From NCBI GenBank assembly GCA_018711005.1, contig DVIT01000064.1, positions 1 through 43,066 of the forward strand: 43,066 nt of DNA, given 5' to 3'. This document shows positions 1 through 7,383 of this stretch, in pieces. Each line of letters starts with the position of its first letter. Positions within the stretch are counted from its first letter, which is position 1. The position numbers were made by a program, and so were the translations under genes. Origin of the DNA: Candidatus Scybalocola faecigallinarum (GTDB lineage Bacteria > Bacillota > Clostridia > Lachnospirales > Lachnospiraceae). The notes beneath the pieces are model-generated. The model saw nothing but the letters and a program-made list of their open reading frames with translations, searched no databases and was not told the origin of the DNA.

Positions 1-1127
1 ATGATATTTGATATGGCGCTGATCGGGACATTTTCCGCCAGCATGTTTGTTGCCAGGCTGTGCCGCAGGGAATGCGGGCCATGGTGCCTTCCTTCATAGT
101 CGATCCCGGCAGTCTGCATACATTTCTCTACCATACGAAATACAGAGGAAGTACAGCTGTATTTCGTATAAGGCGCGTACAACGTGACAAAGATGTATTC
201 CGGGTCAGCGCTTTCATGCCGTCCGTTCCTGATATAATCAAGCAATGGGAATTTTACTTCATCCAGAAGTGGGATTGTCAAAGGGTTCCCTGTTTTCTGC
301 TGTGAATAGGAAATGACGCCTTTGTCCCAGTCAATATCCCTGAATTTCAGGGCGATCACATCTCCCGCCCGCATTCCGAGATACGTAAGCAGGCAGATGA
401 TTGCATACACGCATTTACCGGCTGCAGTTTCTGTATCAATGCAGGAAACAAGCTGCCGGATCTCCTCTTTTGAGTAATACGAAAGAAGCTTATTACGGGG
501 ATCTTTGCGGATAACCGGAAACATCTGCTGTCCGGAAAAGCGGACATATTTTTTCTCGTACATCCAGTCATAAGCCTCCCGCAGGTTGGTTTTTATGACC
601 CTTACCGTTGCGGGCGCAAAACCAGCCAATGAGGCGATATACTCATGGACCGTATTATATTCAATCTGGGAAAGGGTCAGGATACCTGTGGATTCGAGAT
701 ACTCCAGATACTTTGTAAAAGACCAGATCTTCCTTTCCCGGGTCTTTAAACCGATTGGCATAAGGTTGACATGATCCACGAATTCACGATAGACCGTCTC
801 ATAAATCAGGGGGATTTTCGTGGTAGAACCACGCTGATGGGTCTTCTTGTAATTGCCAAACTCCTCGAATTCAAAAAGGATAAGAAGCGGCCGCCGCAGG
901 ACGGTCTGGAAACGAGAGGTGGTGTTGTAAAAGTCAAATCCGAAACTTTCCTGTACGAACTCAACCGCAATGGGGACTGTGACCTGAATAATATCATGTT
1001 TGACACAGTAATTAAAAAAATGCTCCAGGATCCAGGTAGTATCTTCAATTCTGGAACTACTGTAACCATCCGACTTCATTTTTTCAATAAGTGCGGATGC
1101 CACATTTGGTAAATCTTTTGTTTTCAT
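1..1127 (-). CDS. Tyrosine recombinase (phage-type integrase), 3' end outside window
   Basis: Site-specific recombinase that would cut and join DNA at an element's attachment sites. The minus frame is open from the ATG at 1127 to the window edge (375 codons), with GGAGG at 1136-1140 in front of the start. The N-terminal 190 or so residues look like a SAM-like core-binding region. The catalytic part contains a TYLGMRAGDVIAL segment carrying the first Arg (around 358-390) and the box II motif PHSLRHSLATN (42-80), which supplies the His-x-x-Arg pair. The final Tyr lies beyond the window. The length and style resemble the first member of the tandem recombinase trios (RIT-like/Tn554-like elements), but only one gene is visible, so this is inference. 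It reads out of the element whose end seems to lie at about 1302. Confidence 0.85.
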   Translation of the reverse strand, partial: MKTKDLPNVASALIEKMKSDGYSSSRIEDTTWILEHFFNYCVKHDIIQVTVPIAVEFVQESFGFDFYNTTSRFQTVLRRPLLILFEFEEFGNYKKTHQRGSTTKIPLIYETVYREFVDHVNLMPIGLKTRERKIWSFTKYLEYLESTGILTLSQIEYNTVHEYIASLAGFAPATVRVIKTNLREAYDWMYEKKYVRFSGQQMFPVIRKDPRNKLLSYYSKEEIRQLVSCIDTETAAGKCVYAIICLLTYLGMRAGDVIALKFRDIDWDKGVISYSQQKTGNPLTIPLLDEVKFPLLDYIRNGRHESADPEYIFVTLYAPYTKYSCTSSVFRMVEKCMQTAGIDYEGRHHGPHSLRHSLATNMLAENVPISAISNI

Positions 1128-1205
1128 GATGAAAACCTCCTTGAGTTTATTACAACCAATCATAATCGGTCGCCTCTTGAAGGTATCATGATTTTATGCT
1201 AAGTT

Positions 1206-1243
1206 AAAGAAAGAAAAAAGCCCTTGTTTTGGGAGAAACAAGA
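1206..1243 (-). terminator. Rho-independent terminator after the AlbA-domain gene
   Basis: On the minus strand a CTTGTTT/AAACAAG stem (1236-1242 with 1223-1229) is followed by GGGCTTTTTTCTTTC. It lies just past the stop codon at 1251 and ahead of the integrase start. Confidence 0.7.
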
Positions 1244-1250
1244 ACTTTCT

Positions 1251-2102
1251 TTACATAACAAATGACTTCGCATAACATAAGTTATGGAAAGCTTTCCATA
1301 AACGATGCACAAGTAGATTCAAAAGGGCCTCTCTGACTGCCGTTTCGGGATAATCCCGCTGATCGATCCGGCGCAGTTTTTGAAAAGTAGAATGAGTCTG
1401 GTTGCGGAAATCAATATAATCATACACTTCATCCATCTGCCGGAACAAAGAGCCGGAAAATTCTTTACGGTCCTTAAATTCCTGTTGCGTTGTTCCTTCA
1501 AAGGCTACTACCTTGATCGTATGCACACACTGATCGGACAGCAGAAGTCCCAGATTTGTATAAACTCCATCATGGGTCATAATTCCTAATGTTTTCATCT
1601 GCGGCTTGCCAAACGGGATATTTCTTTCAGAAAATTCCTTCCGTGCTGCTTCAAAAGTCAAATTCTGTTCCAAAGACCGCATATCCTCAAAATGATCGCC
1701 ATCTGTTTCTTTAATCATACGACGGATTGCTGTATTAGTAGCCGGAACAGAAGAATATCCCTGACGCACAAAAACACCTTCCGGTCTTAACCCTTTTTTG
1801 GCGATATAATAGGGCCGCTCTGTTCCCTGCTGAACATCAATAGCAACAATCTGTTTTCCGTCCTCGTTCAACGTTTGATAGTGCAGGAACATGGTTAGAT
1901 CCGGCTTAATTGCATCCCGTACCATATTGCTGACTTGTAAAGCGGCTCCGTCCGGGTCGTCCACTCCGATGACAGTTCCATCGTCCTGAACACCAATATA
2001 TAGTTTTCCACCCTCACAATTTGCAAAAGCTATAATCTCTTTTTTTATGTCATCCACAACAATAGGCTTTAATTCCACGGTTTCGCTTTCCTTAAAAATC
2101 AT
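1251..2102 (-). CDS. AlbA_2/Schlafen-type putative transcriptional regulator, C-terminally truncated
   Basis: Belongs to the family annotated as AlbA_2 or Schlafen AlbA_2 putative DNA-binding regulators; targets unknown. The start ATG at 2102 is preceded by AGGAGG (2110-2115), which is better placed than an upstream in-frame ATG at 2132. The N-terminus shows the family signature ESETVELKP and FANCEGGKLYIGVQDDG. The protein reaches ALLNLLVHR, where relatives normally continue with a Asp-Tyr pair and an ATPase-like plus winged-helix C-terminus of about 150-200 residues. Here it ends after 16 unrelated residues encoded by the recombination-site-like DNA at 1251-1302. The gene was probably cut by insertion of the integrase element. 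The stump may still bind DNA, since the AlbA_2 part is intact. Confidence 0.8.
   Translation of the reverse strand: MIFKESETVELKPIVVDDIKKEIIAFANCEGGKLYIGVQDDGTVIGVDDPDGAALQVSNMVRDAIKPDLTMFLHYQTLNEDGKQIVAIDVQQGTERPYYIAKKGLRPEGVFVRQGYSSVPATNTAIRRMIKETDGDHFEDMRSLEQNLTFEAARKEFSERNIPFGKPQMKTLGIMTHDGVYTNLGLLLSDQCVHTIKVVAFEGTTQQEFKDRKEFSGSLFRQMDEVYDYIDFRNQTHSTFQKLRRIDQRDYPETAVREALLNLLVHRLWKAFHNLCYAKSFVM
1266..1302. other. Recombination-site-like array of three 11-bp arms (probable element end)
   Basis: CTTCGCATAAC (1266-1276), a 4-bp spacer ATAA, GTTATGGAAAG (1281-1291) and CTTTCCATAAA (1292-1302) are three related arms. The first and second form an inverted pair (9 of 11 positions). The second and third form the perfect 20-bp palindrome at 1282-1301. 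Paired 11-13 bp arms around a short spacer are the usual form of tyrosine-recombinase core sites. The array lies 140 bp from an integrase start, exactly where the AlbA-domain reading frame stops looking like its family. That it is an attachment site is inference. Confidence 0.5.
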
Positions 2103-2636
2103 CTGATCGCCTCCTGAATATATTTTAACCATATTCTAACCATTCTAACCACTATCGTCAACTGCTGGTTAGAAAAGTGGGGAGAAAAGCGGGAAGAATA
2201 CAAAGAGAGGAATAAAAATCAGGTTCGAATCGAGCTTTCAAAACAAATCTGTCCTAAATTTTATATATTTTTCGGGACAGATTCTAACCATACTATCTAT
2301 TCTGTGGTTAGAAAAATGAAATAATTGGTTCAATCGTATCACTGAGCGTGAACCGATTGTGACACGATTGAACCGATAAATAACATCATGAGAACTCTAC
2401 CGAAATTGCGTGCTGTTGATTTGTCCCAAATAATAGATAACATTCGGGACAAATTTCTATAATACAGCTTGGAATGATGATATGAATTATGAAATAGATG
2501 AATCTTTTAAGGTATTCCAGGAAATTCTTTGCAGATGGACAGAGTCTTTGAATTTGTTTATAATTAAGTTAATATCACAAAATGCGAGGTTGTTTTGAGG
2601 ATATAATATATTTATTAAGTGTAGTGGAGGTGTTGT
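2103..2636. other. Gene-free regulatory region with stacked inverted repeats
   Basis: No convincing gene. Besides the TTCTAACCA cluster it holds AATCTGTCC/GGACAGATT (2246-2254, 2275-2283), GGTTCAATCGT/ACGATTGAACC (2327-2337, 2364-2374) and ATTTGTCCC/GGGACAAAT (2419-2427, 2446-2454). A TATAAT at 2602-2607 could be the -10 box for the DUF4869-like gene, but no good -35 box is seen. The stretch is AT-rich compared with the chromosomal genes further right. Confidence 0.5.
2123..2313. promoter_or_regulatory. Operator-like cluster: six copies of TTCTAACCA
   Basis: TTCTAACCA or its complement occurs at 2134-2142, 2143-2151, 2166-2174 (inverted), 2282-2290 and 2305-2313 (inverted), with a near copy TTTTAACCA at 2123-2131. 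The last two form an inverted pair with a 14-bp spacer. The cluster sits immediately upstream of the AlbA-domain gene, with the first copies next to its ribosome binding site. Autoregulation by that protein is the simplest inference. Confidence 0.55.
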
Positions 2637-3095
2637 ATGCTTACAATTATATATGGCGATGCTGAGAACAGCATTTATAATACAAGTGTTTATTTTAAAA
2701 ATACTTATGAACCTGAATGGTTTGAATCTGAATTGGCAAAAAAGATGATCAAAGATATTGATGACTCTGATGTTTTAAGCGGAGAGTGTATTAACAGCCC
2801 GGTGCTTGGGCAAATTCCTCCGGAGAGACTTTCCGGCGGTGTTAAGACGCTGTTATTAATGTTAAATGAGCCGGATAAGATTTTCAATGCATCTACGTGT
2901 GGGGATAACTGTGCAAAATGGATATTGGAAATAGGAAAGCAGAAAGATCTGACGATTAATCTCAGACATATGATGAGTTTTGGGCACAATACGGAATTTG
3001 AGATAAAGATAGAAAATGGCGGGGAAATTGTACATTCAATGAGAGAACTGATACCGATTGCAAGCAGATACTTAAATGAAATGAAACAGGAGTAG
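2637..3095 (+). CDS. DUF4869-like protein
   Basis: Protein of 152 residues that resembles the uncharacterised DUF4869 family of Firmicutes. Features recalled from that family are YNTSVYFKNTYEPEW near the N-terminus, INSPVLGQIPPERLSGGVKTL in the middle and FNASTCGDNCAKWILEIG, followed by an LRHMMSF segment. It has no signal peptide or membrane helix, so it is probably cytosolic. GGAGG lies 7 bp before the ATG. It ends at TAG 3093-3095, five bases before the ATG of the ATPase gene, so the two are almost certainly co-transcribed and perhaps translationally coupled. Function is unknown; the conserved pairing with an ATPase suggests they act together. Confidence 0.7.
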   Translation: MLTIIYGDAENSIYNTSVYFKNTYEPEWFESELAKKMIKDIDDSDVLSGECINSPVLGQIPPERLSGGVKTLLLMLNEPDKIFNASTCGDNCAKWILEIGKQKDLTINLRHMMSFGHNTEFEIKIENGGEIVHSMRELIPIASRYLNEMKQE

Positions 3096-3100
3096 TGCTT

Positions 3101-4078
3101 ATGAAAGATTCACACAGAATAATTGTAGAGTCCAGAAAAGTAAAATATGATTTTACTGTAAAAAGGAATATCACTATACTTACAGGCGACAGTGGTTCCG
3201 GCAAAACTGTTTTGATTGACCTTATCCGGGATTATAGAAGATATGGTTCTGACAGTGGAGTATTTCTTTCATGTGATCGGGAATGCAGGACAATCGATAA
3301 CGAAGACTGGGAAAGACAGATTTCAGAAATATCAAATAGTATTATATTTATTGACGAAGGCAACCGCTTTCTAACTTCTAGGAAATTTGCAGAATTGGTA
3401 CAGAAATCGGATAATTATTTTGTTATCGCTACCCGGGAAAAACTCCCTATGCTTTCTTATAGTGTGAATGAAATTTATGGATTTCGTAAATCAGGAAAAT
3501 TTCATGAAGCGAGACAGAAATACAATGAAATATATCATCTGTATGGGGAAATATCAGAGCAGAGAATGGTGTGTCCACAATATGTGCTTACAGAAGATTC
3601 TAATTCCGGATATGAGTTCTTCTCAGATTTATCAAAACAGAAAAATATCTGTTGTTTTAGTGCGAATGGGAAATCTAATATTATTTTTGGTTTACATAAA
3701 ATAAAAAAGAAAGAAGGAACATGCCTGGTTATTGTAGACGGTGCAGCTTTTGGATCAGAAATGCGGGATGTCAGTGAATATCTGAAAGTGGCTGATGATA
3801 TTGTTTTATATGCACCGGAATCATTTGAATGGCTGCTGCTTTCGACAAACGCAATTCCCAATGTTAATGTTTCACCGATTCTTGAACATCCGGAAAAATA
3901 TATAGACAGCAAAGAATACGTTAGCTGGGAAAGATTTTTTACAACATTATTGGTTAAAAGGACACAGAACAATTCGCTCTGGGCATATTCCAAGAAAAAA
4001 TTACCGGCAGTATATTTATCCTCAAAGCTAATGAATGCTGCAAAAAAATTAATGAAATTAATCCAGTGGGATGTTTGA
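3101..4078 (+). CDS. P-loop ATPase, partner of the DUF4869-like protein
   Basis: Protein of 325 residues with a Walker A motif GDSGSGKT near residue 30 and a Walker B strand SIIFIDEG near residue 85, followed by a possible sensor segment YFVIATREK. It looks like a stand-alone AAA/ABC-like ATP-binding protein. The rest of the protein has no motif I recognise. ATG 3101 is chosen because AGGAG lies 8 bp upstream; a GTG at 3095 in the same frame overlaps the previous stop codon. Its base composition is AT-rich like its upstream partner and unlike the helicase gene that follows 56 bp later. It could be element cargo. Substrate unknown. Confidence 0.65.
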   Translation: MKDSHRIIVESRKVKYDFTVKRNITILTGDSGSGKTVLIDLIRDYRRYGSDSGVFLSCDRECRTIDNEDWERQISEISNSIIFIDEGNRFLTSRKFAELVQKSDNYFVIATREKLPMLSYSVNEIYGFRKSGKFHEARQKYNEIYHLYGEISEQRMVCPQYVLTEDSNSGYEFFSDLSKQKNICCFSANGKSNIIFGLHKIKKKEGTCLVIVDGAAFGSEMRDVSEYLKVADDIVLYAPESFEWLLLSTNAIPNVNVSPILEHPEKYIDSKEYVSWERFFTTLLVKRTQNNSLWAYSKKKLPAVYLSSKLMNAAKKLMKLIQWDV

Positions 4079-4134
4079 TTTTAAGCCATATATACTAAAA
4101 GCAAAGGTCCAATTTAAAGTGGGGAGTGGCAAGG

Positions 4135-6828
4135 ATGAAAAATCAATATGCGGGTGTTTTACAATTTAAAGGGCAGTGGCGGAGCTATCAGGAACGGGTG
4201 CTGTCTAATGCGGAAAAATATTTGTCTGATCATAAGCTGCATTTGGTTGCTGCGCCAGGTTCAGGGAAAACAACGCTGGGTATTGAACTGATCCGGCGTC
4301 TTGGGGCGCCGTGTCTGATCCTTTCACCAAGCATTACCATAAGGCAGCAGTGGCTGGAACGTATTACCAGCGGTTTTCTGGAGCCGGGCGTGGCGCCGGA
4401 GGACTGGCTTTCCAATGATCTGAAGCAAATGAAACCGATGACTGCGATCACCTATCAGGCGCTGTACAGCGCCATGAGGCATTACCGGGGCGAATTGGAG
4501 GAGGATGGGGAGGAGACGGAAGAAAAGCCAACGGAAGCAGAAGTTGTGGATTTTCAGGACTTTGACATTTTTGCGGCTATTAAATCGGCCAATGTCCAAA
4601 CCATCTGTCTGGATGAGGCCCACCATCTCAGGAGCGAGTGGTGGAAAGCTTTGGAGACGTTTATTAAAGAGCTTAGAGGAATCACCATTATCTCCCTGAC
4701 TGCGACGCCGCCCTATGACAGTACGCCGGGGCAGTGGAAACGTTATATTGATCTGTGCGGTCCCATTGATGAAGAAATATTTACACCGGAGCTTGTGAGG
4801 GAAGGAAGTCTTTGCCCTCATGAAGATTATGTTTATTTTAACTGGCCGGCAAGGGAAGAACTTAAGGAAATCCAGGAGCATCAGAAAAAAGCCGGGGAAT
4901 TTCGGGACAGGCTGCTGGCAGATCCCAATTTTACCGAGATGATCGCTTCGCATCCGGGGCTGCAGATGCCGGAGGAATACAGTGACACATTTTTGGAAAA
5001 TCCCCGGTATTTTGCATCTCTCCTGATTTTTTGCCAGGCAAAGAACATCCCGTTTTCGCCGTATTTAAAGGAGCTTCTCGGGACAAAGGGCAAGCTTCCG
5101 CCGCTGGATGATTACTGGCTGGAAATCCTCTTGCAGGGATTTTTATATGATGACCATTCCTACCAGGTCTCCGACTCACAGAAGCAGCAGCTGTTAAACC
5201 AGCTGAAAGAGGCGGGATGCATTTATCGGAAGAAAGTGACCCTGACGAAAAAAGAGGCCATGCAAAAGCTGTTAGCCAAAAGTCAGGGAAAACTGGAAAG
5301 CATTAATAAAATTACAGAAGCCGAGTATCAGGCCCTGGGAGACGGTCTGCGGCTTTTGATCCTGTGTGATTATATTAAAAAAGATCAGCTGCCCTATGTG
5401 GGAACGGAAAGGTCCATGAAGGCTGAGATCGGAGCTGTTCCTATTTTTGAATTTTTAAGAAGAAATTGCCGGGAGAAGATCCGTTTGGGCTGTCTCAGCG
5501 GCACAGTGATCCTCCTTCCTGTGGATACGAAGGAAAAGCTGGACGGGCTCCTTGAGCAATACGGCTGTCAGGGGTCTTTATCGCCTTTGGGAAATACCGG
5601 ATACGGACAGTTTCAGATAAAGGGGAAAAATACCCATGTGGTTGCTGCGGTGACAGAGCTGTTCCGGCAGGGAGAAATTAATGTGCTGGTGGGGACAAAG
5701 TCTCTGCTTGGCGAAGGCTGGGATGCGCCGTGTATTAATTCCCTTATATTGGCTACCTATGTCGGCTCCTTTATGTTAAGCAATCAGATGCGGGGGCGGA
5801 CCATACGGATCGATCCTGAGCATCCGGACAAGACCGGGAATATTTGGCATCTTGCATGTATTTTCCCGCAAAAATCCGGCAGGACAAAGCATGGGGATTT
5901 TTCCGGGGATTACGAAACGCTGGTCCGCAGGTTTGACGCCTTTTTAGGGGTGTCCTGGAAAGAAAATGTCATTGAAAGCGGAATTGGCCGTTTAGGGATA
6001 CCGGAGTTTGATTCCCGTGAAAAAATGGAAGCCATTAATCAGATGATGCTGGAACGGGCTTCGGACAGGGATGGTCTGCGAAGCCGATGGCAAAATGCAT
6101 TTAAAGAGATCCACGGGGATATGGAAGTGGAGCAGATGGAGGCAATCCCTCAGGAAGAAGTCCGGACGGATTATATCTTTATGAATGCCGTGGGGATGGA
6201 GATTTTCAGTACCATATTAACGGTTTTGCTTGTGGTGGGCCGTATGTTTGTGTCAAGGGGAGCAGGAGCAGGGTCTCTTTGGGCCGTTCTTATGGGACTT
6301 GGCATTATTGCCTCTGCAGCGCTTGTTGTAAAATACGGCATACGGCTGTTCCGTTTTAGTACGCCGGAGCGGAGGATGCGCCAGATCAGTCAGGCTGTGT
6401 TAGACGCGTTGATCGAAATTGGCGAAATGGAGGACATTGTCCATTGTAAAACAGAAGTAGAATCGCTCAATGGCCTGTTTATCGGCACAAGGCTTAAAGG
6501 CGGAAGTATGCGGGATAAAACCACCTTTGCCTGCTGTATGGAAGAAATATGGGGGATCATTGACAATCCCAGATATTTGCTGACCCGGGAGAAAAAACAT
6601 GGCCGGACCAATGAATATTATTCTGTGCCGGAAGTGTTTGGCAGGCAGAAAGAACGGGCTCTTGTTTTTGAAAAATATATGCGCAGGGTGCTGGGAAAAT
6701 ACCGGGTTGTCTATACCCGTACGCCGGAAGGGCGCAAGATCCTGCTGCGGGCAAGAACAAAATCCTTTGTAAATAAAAATCAGCAGGTTTTACTTGGAAA
6801 AAAAGTGGCCAAGGGAAAATACGAGTAG
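4135..6828 (+). CDS. SF2 DEAD/DEAH-box helicase with two predicted C-terminal membrane segments
   Basis: ATP-dependent nucleic-acid helicase or translocase of 897 residues. Visible motifs are Walker A APGSGKTT (about residues 40-47), the DEAH box LDEAHHL (about 159), motif III-like SLTATPP (about 187), motif V GTKSLLGEGWDAP (about 520-532) and motif VI QMRGRTIRID (about 551). After the helicase core come two hydrophobic stretches, about 689-705 and 714-731, joined by a short glycine-rich loop, and then about 165 soluble residues. GGGGAG lies 8 bp upstream of ATG 4135; a GTG at 4126 is less well spaced. Membrane tethering of an SF2 helicase is uncommon and could point to DNA uptake, conjugation or defence. 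The gene has its own terminator and no helicase partner nearby. Confidence 0.85.
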   Translation: MKNQYAGVLQFKGQWRSYQERVLSNAEKYLSDHKLHLVAAPGSGKTTLGIELIRRLGAPCLILSPSITIRQQWLERITSGFLEPGVAPEDWLSNDLKQMKPMTAITYQALYSAMRHYRGELEEDGEETEEKPTEAEVVDFQDFDIFAAIKSANVQTICLDEAHHLRSEWWKALETFIKELRGITIISLTATPPYDSTPGQWKRYIDLCGPIDEEIFTPELVREGSLCPHEDYVYFNWPAREELKEIQEHQKKAGEFRDRLLADPNFTEMIASHPGLQMPEEYSDTFLENPRYFASLLIFCQAKNIPFSPYLKELLGTKGKLPPLDDYWLEILLQGFLYDDHSYQVSDSQKQQLLNQLKEAGCIYRKKVTLTKKEAMQKLLAKSQGKLESINKITEAEYQALGDGLRLLILCDYIKKDQLPYVGTERSMKAEIGAVPIFEFLRRNCREKIRLGCLSGTVILLPVDTKEKLDGLLEQYGCQGSLSPLGNTGYGQFQIKGKNTHVVAAVTELFRQGEINVLVGTKSLLGEGWDAPCINSLILATYVGSFMLSNQMRGRTIRIDPEHPDKTGNIWHLACIFPQKSGRTKHGDFSGDYETLVRRFDAFLGVSWKENVIESGIGRLGIPEFDSREKMEAINQMMLERASDRDGLRSRWQNAFKEIHGDMEVEQMEAIPQEEVRTDYIFMNAVGMEIFSTILTVLLVVGRMFVSRGAGAGSLWAVLMGLGIIASAALVVKYGIRLFRFSTPERRMRQISQAVLDALIEIGEMEDIVHCKTEVESLNGLFIGTRLKGGSMRDKTTFACCMEEIWGIIDNPRYLLTREKKHGRTNEYYSVPEVFGRQKERALVFEKYMRRVLGKYRVVYTRTPEGRKILLRARTKSFVNKNQQVLLGKKVAKGKYE

Positions 6829-6848
6829 AGGAAAATGAGTTAAGAAGC

Positions 6849-6897
6849 AAAAGCATTGCAGCAATTTCAGGGGGATAAATTGATGCAATGCTTTTTG
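6849..6897 (+). terminator. Terminator after the helicase gene
   Basis: AAAAGCATTGCA (6849-6860) pairs perfectly with TGCAATGCTTTT (6884-6895) and ends in a T-rich run, 20 bp after the helicase stop codon. Confidence 0.75.
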
Positions 6898-6912
6898 CTG
6901 CCGGAAAACGGG

Positions 6913-7362
6913 CTAAAAGGGATATTCCTTGTTGATCACATTCAGCGCCAGGACTGCAAGCTCTTTGGGCGTTTTTTGGTTGCCGTCCTTAAACCATTGG
7001 CGAAGAAGAAAATAAATGCCGCCGGCATGGTAGGCATAAACTAATTGCTGGCTTTCCGGATCCAGCGTTTTTACCAAGGTATTATCAAAGCTGTTCTGGT
7101 AAATCGCTTTGAATATCTGTATCCATTCCGTATATGAATTGTACTGGATAAACAGCTTGGAAAAATCGGCATGGTCTAATAAGTAGGTGAAAGCATATTC
7201 CAGGTCTGCTTGGGTTAATGGCTTATTTAAAGGCCGGATCATTTCTTCCAGAAACTCTGCCTGCATTTCTGCCAGCACATCTTTTGTTGTTGAACTGATT
7301 GTTGTTAATGCATCATCTGTTGCGTTATAATTTATCATGAAAACCTGATGATGTAAAGGCAT
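6913..7362 (-). pseudogene. TetR-family regulator lacking its DNA-binding domain
   Basis: The 149-residue frame matches the C-terminal ligand-binding and dimer part of TetR/AcrR regulators, ending in the typical YAYHAGGIYFLLRQWFKDG segment and a short helix. The roughly 55-residue N-terminal helix-turn-helix is absent, and the DNA upstream of the frame is directly the start of the divergent AI-2E-like gene, leaving only 21 bp between them. No ribosome binding site precedes the first ATG. It is best read as a 5'-deleted gene. A dominant, non-DNA-binding product cannot be excluded. Confidence 0.65.
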
Positions 7363-7383
7363 AAAGAAAGAATGTGATAATGT

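Noticed and set aside
1264-1285. Similarity of the arm region to loxP
   Set aside because: Only part of an arm resembles loxP and the spacer length differs. It is better read as a generic tyrosine-recombinase site.
2221-2232. GGTTCGAATC, the tRNA T-loop consensus
   Set aside because: The flanking bases do not form a T-stem and no other tRNA arm is nearby, so it is not a tRNA gene or clear tRNA remnant.
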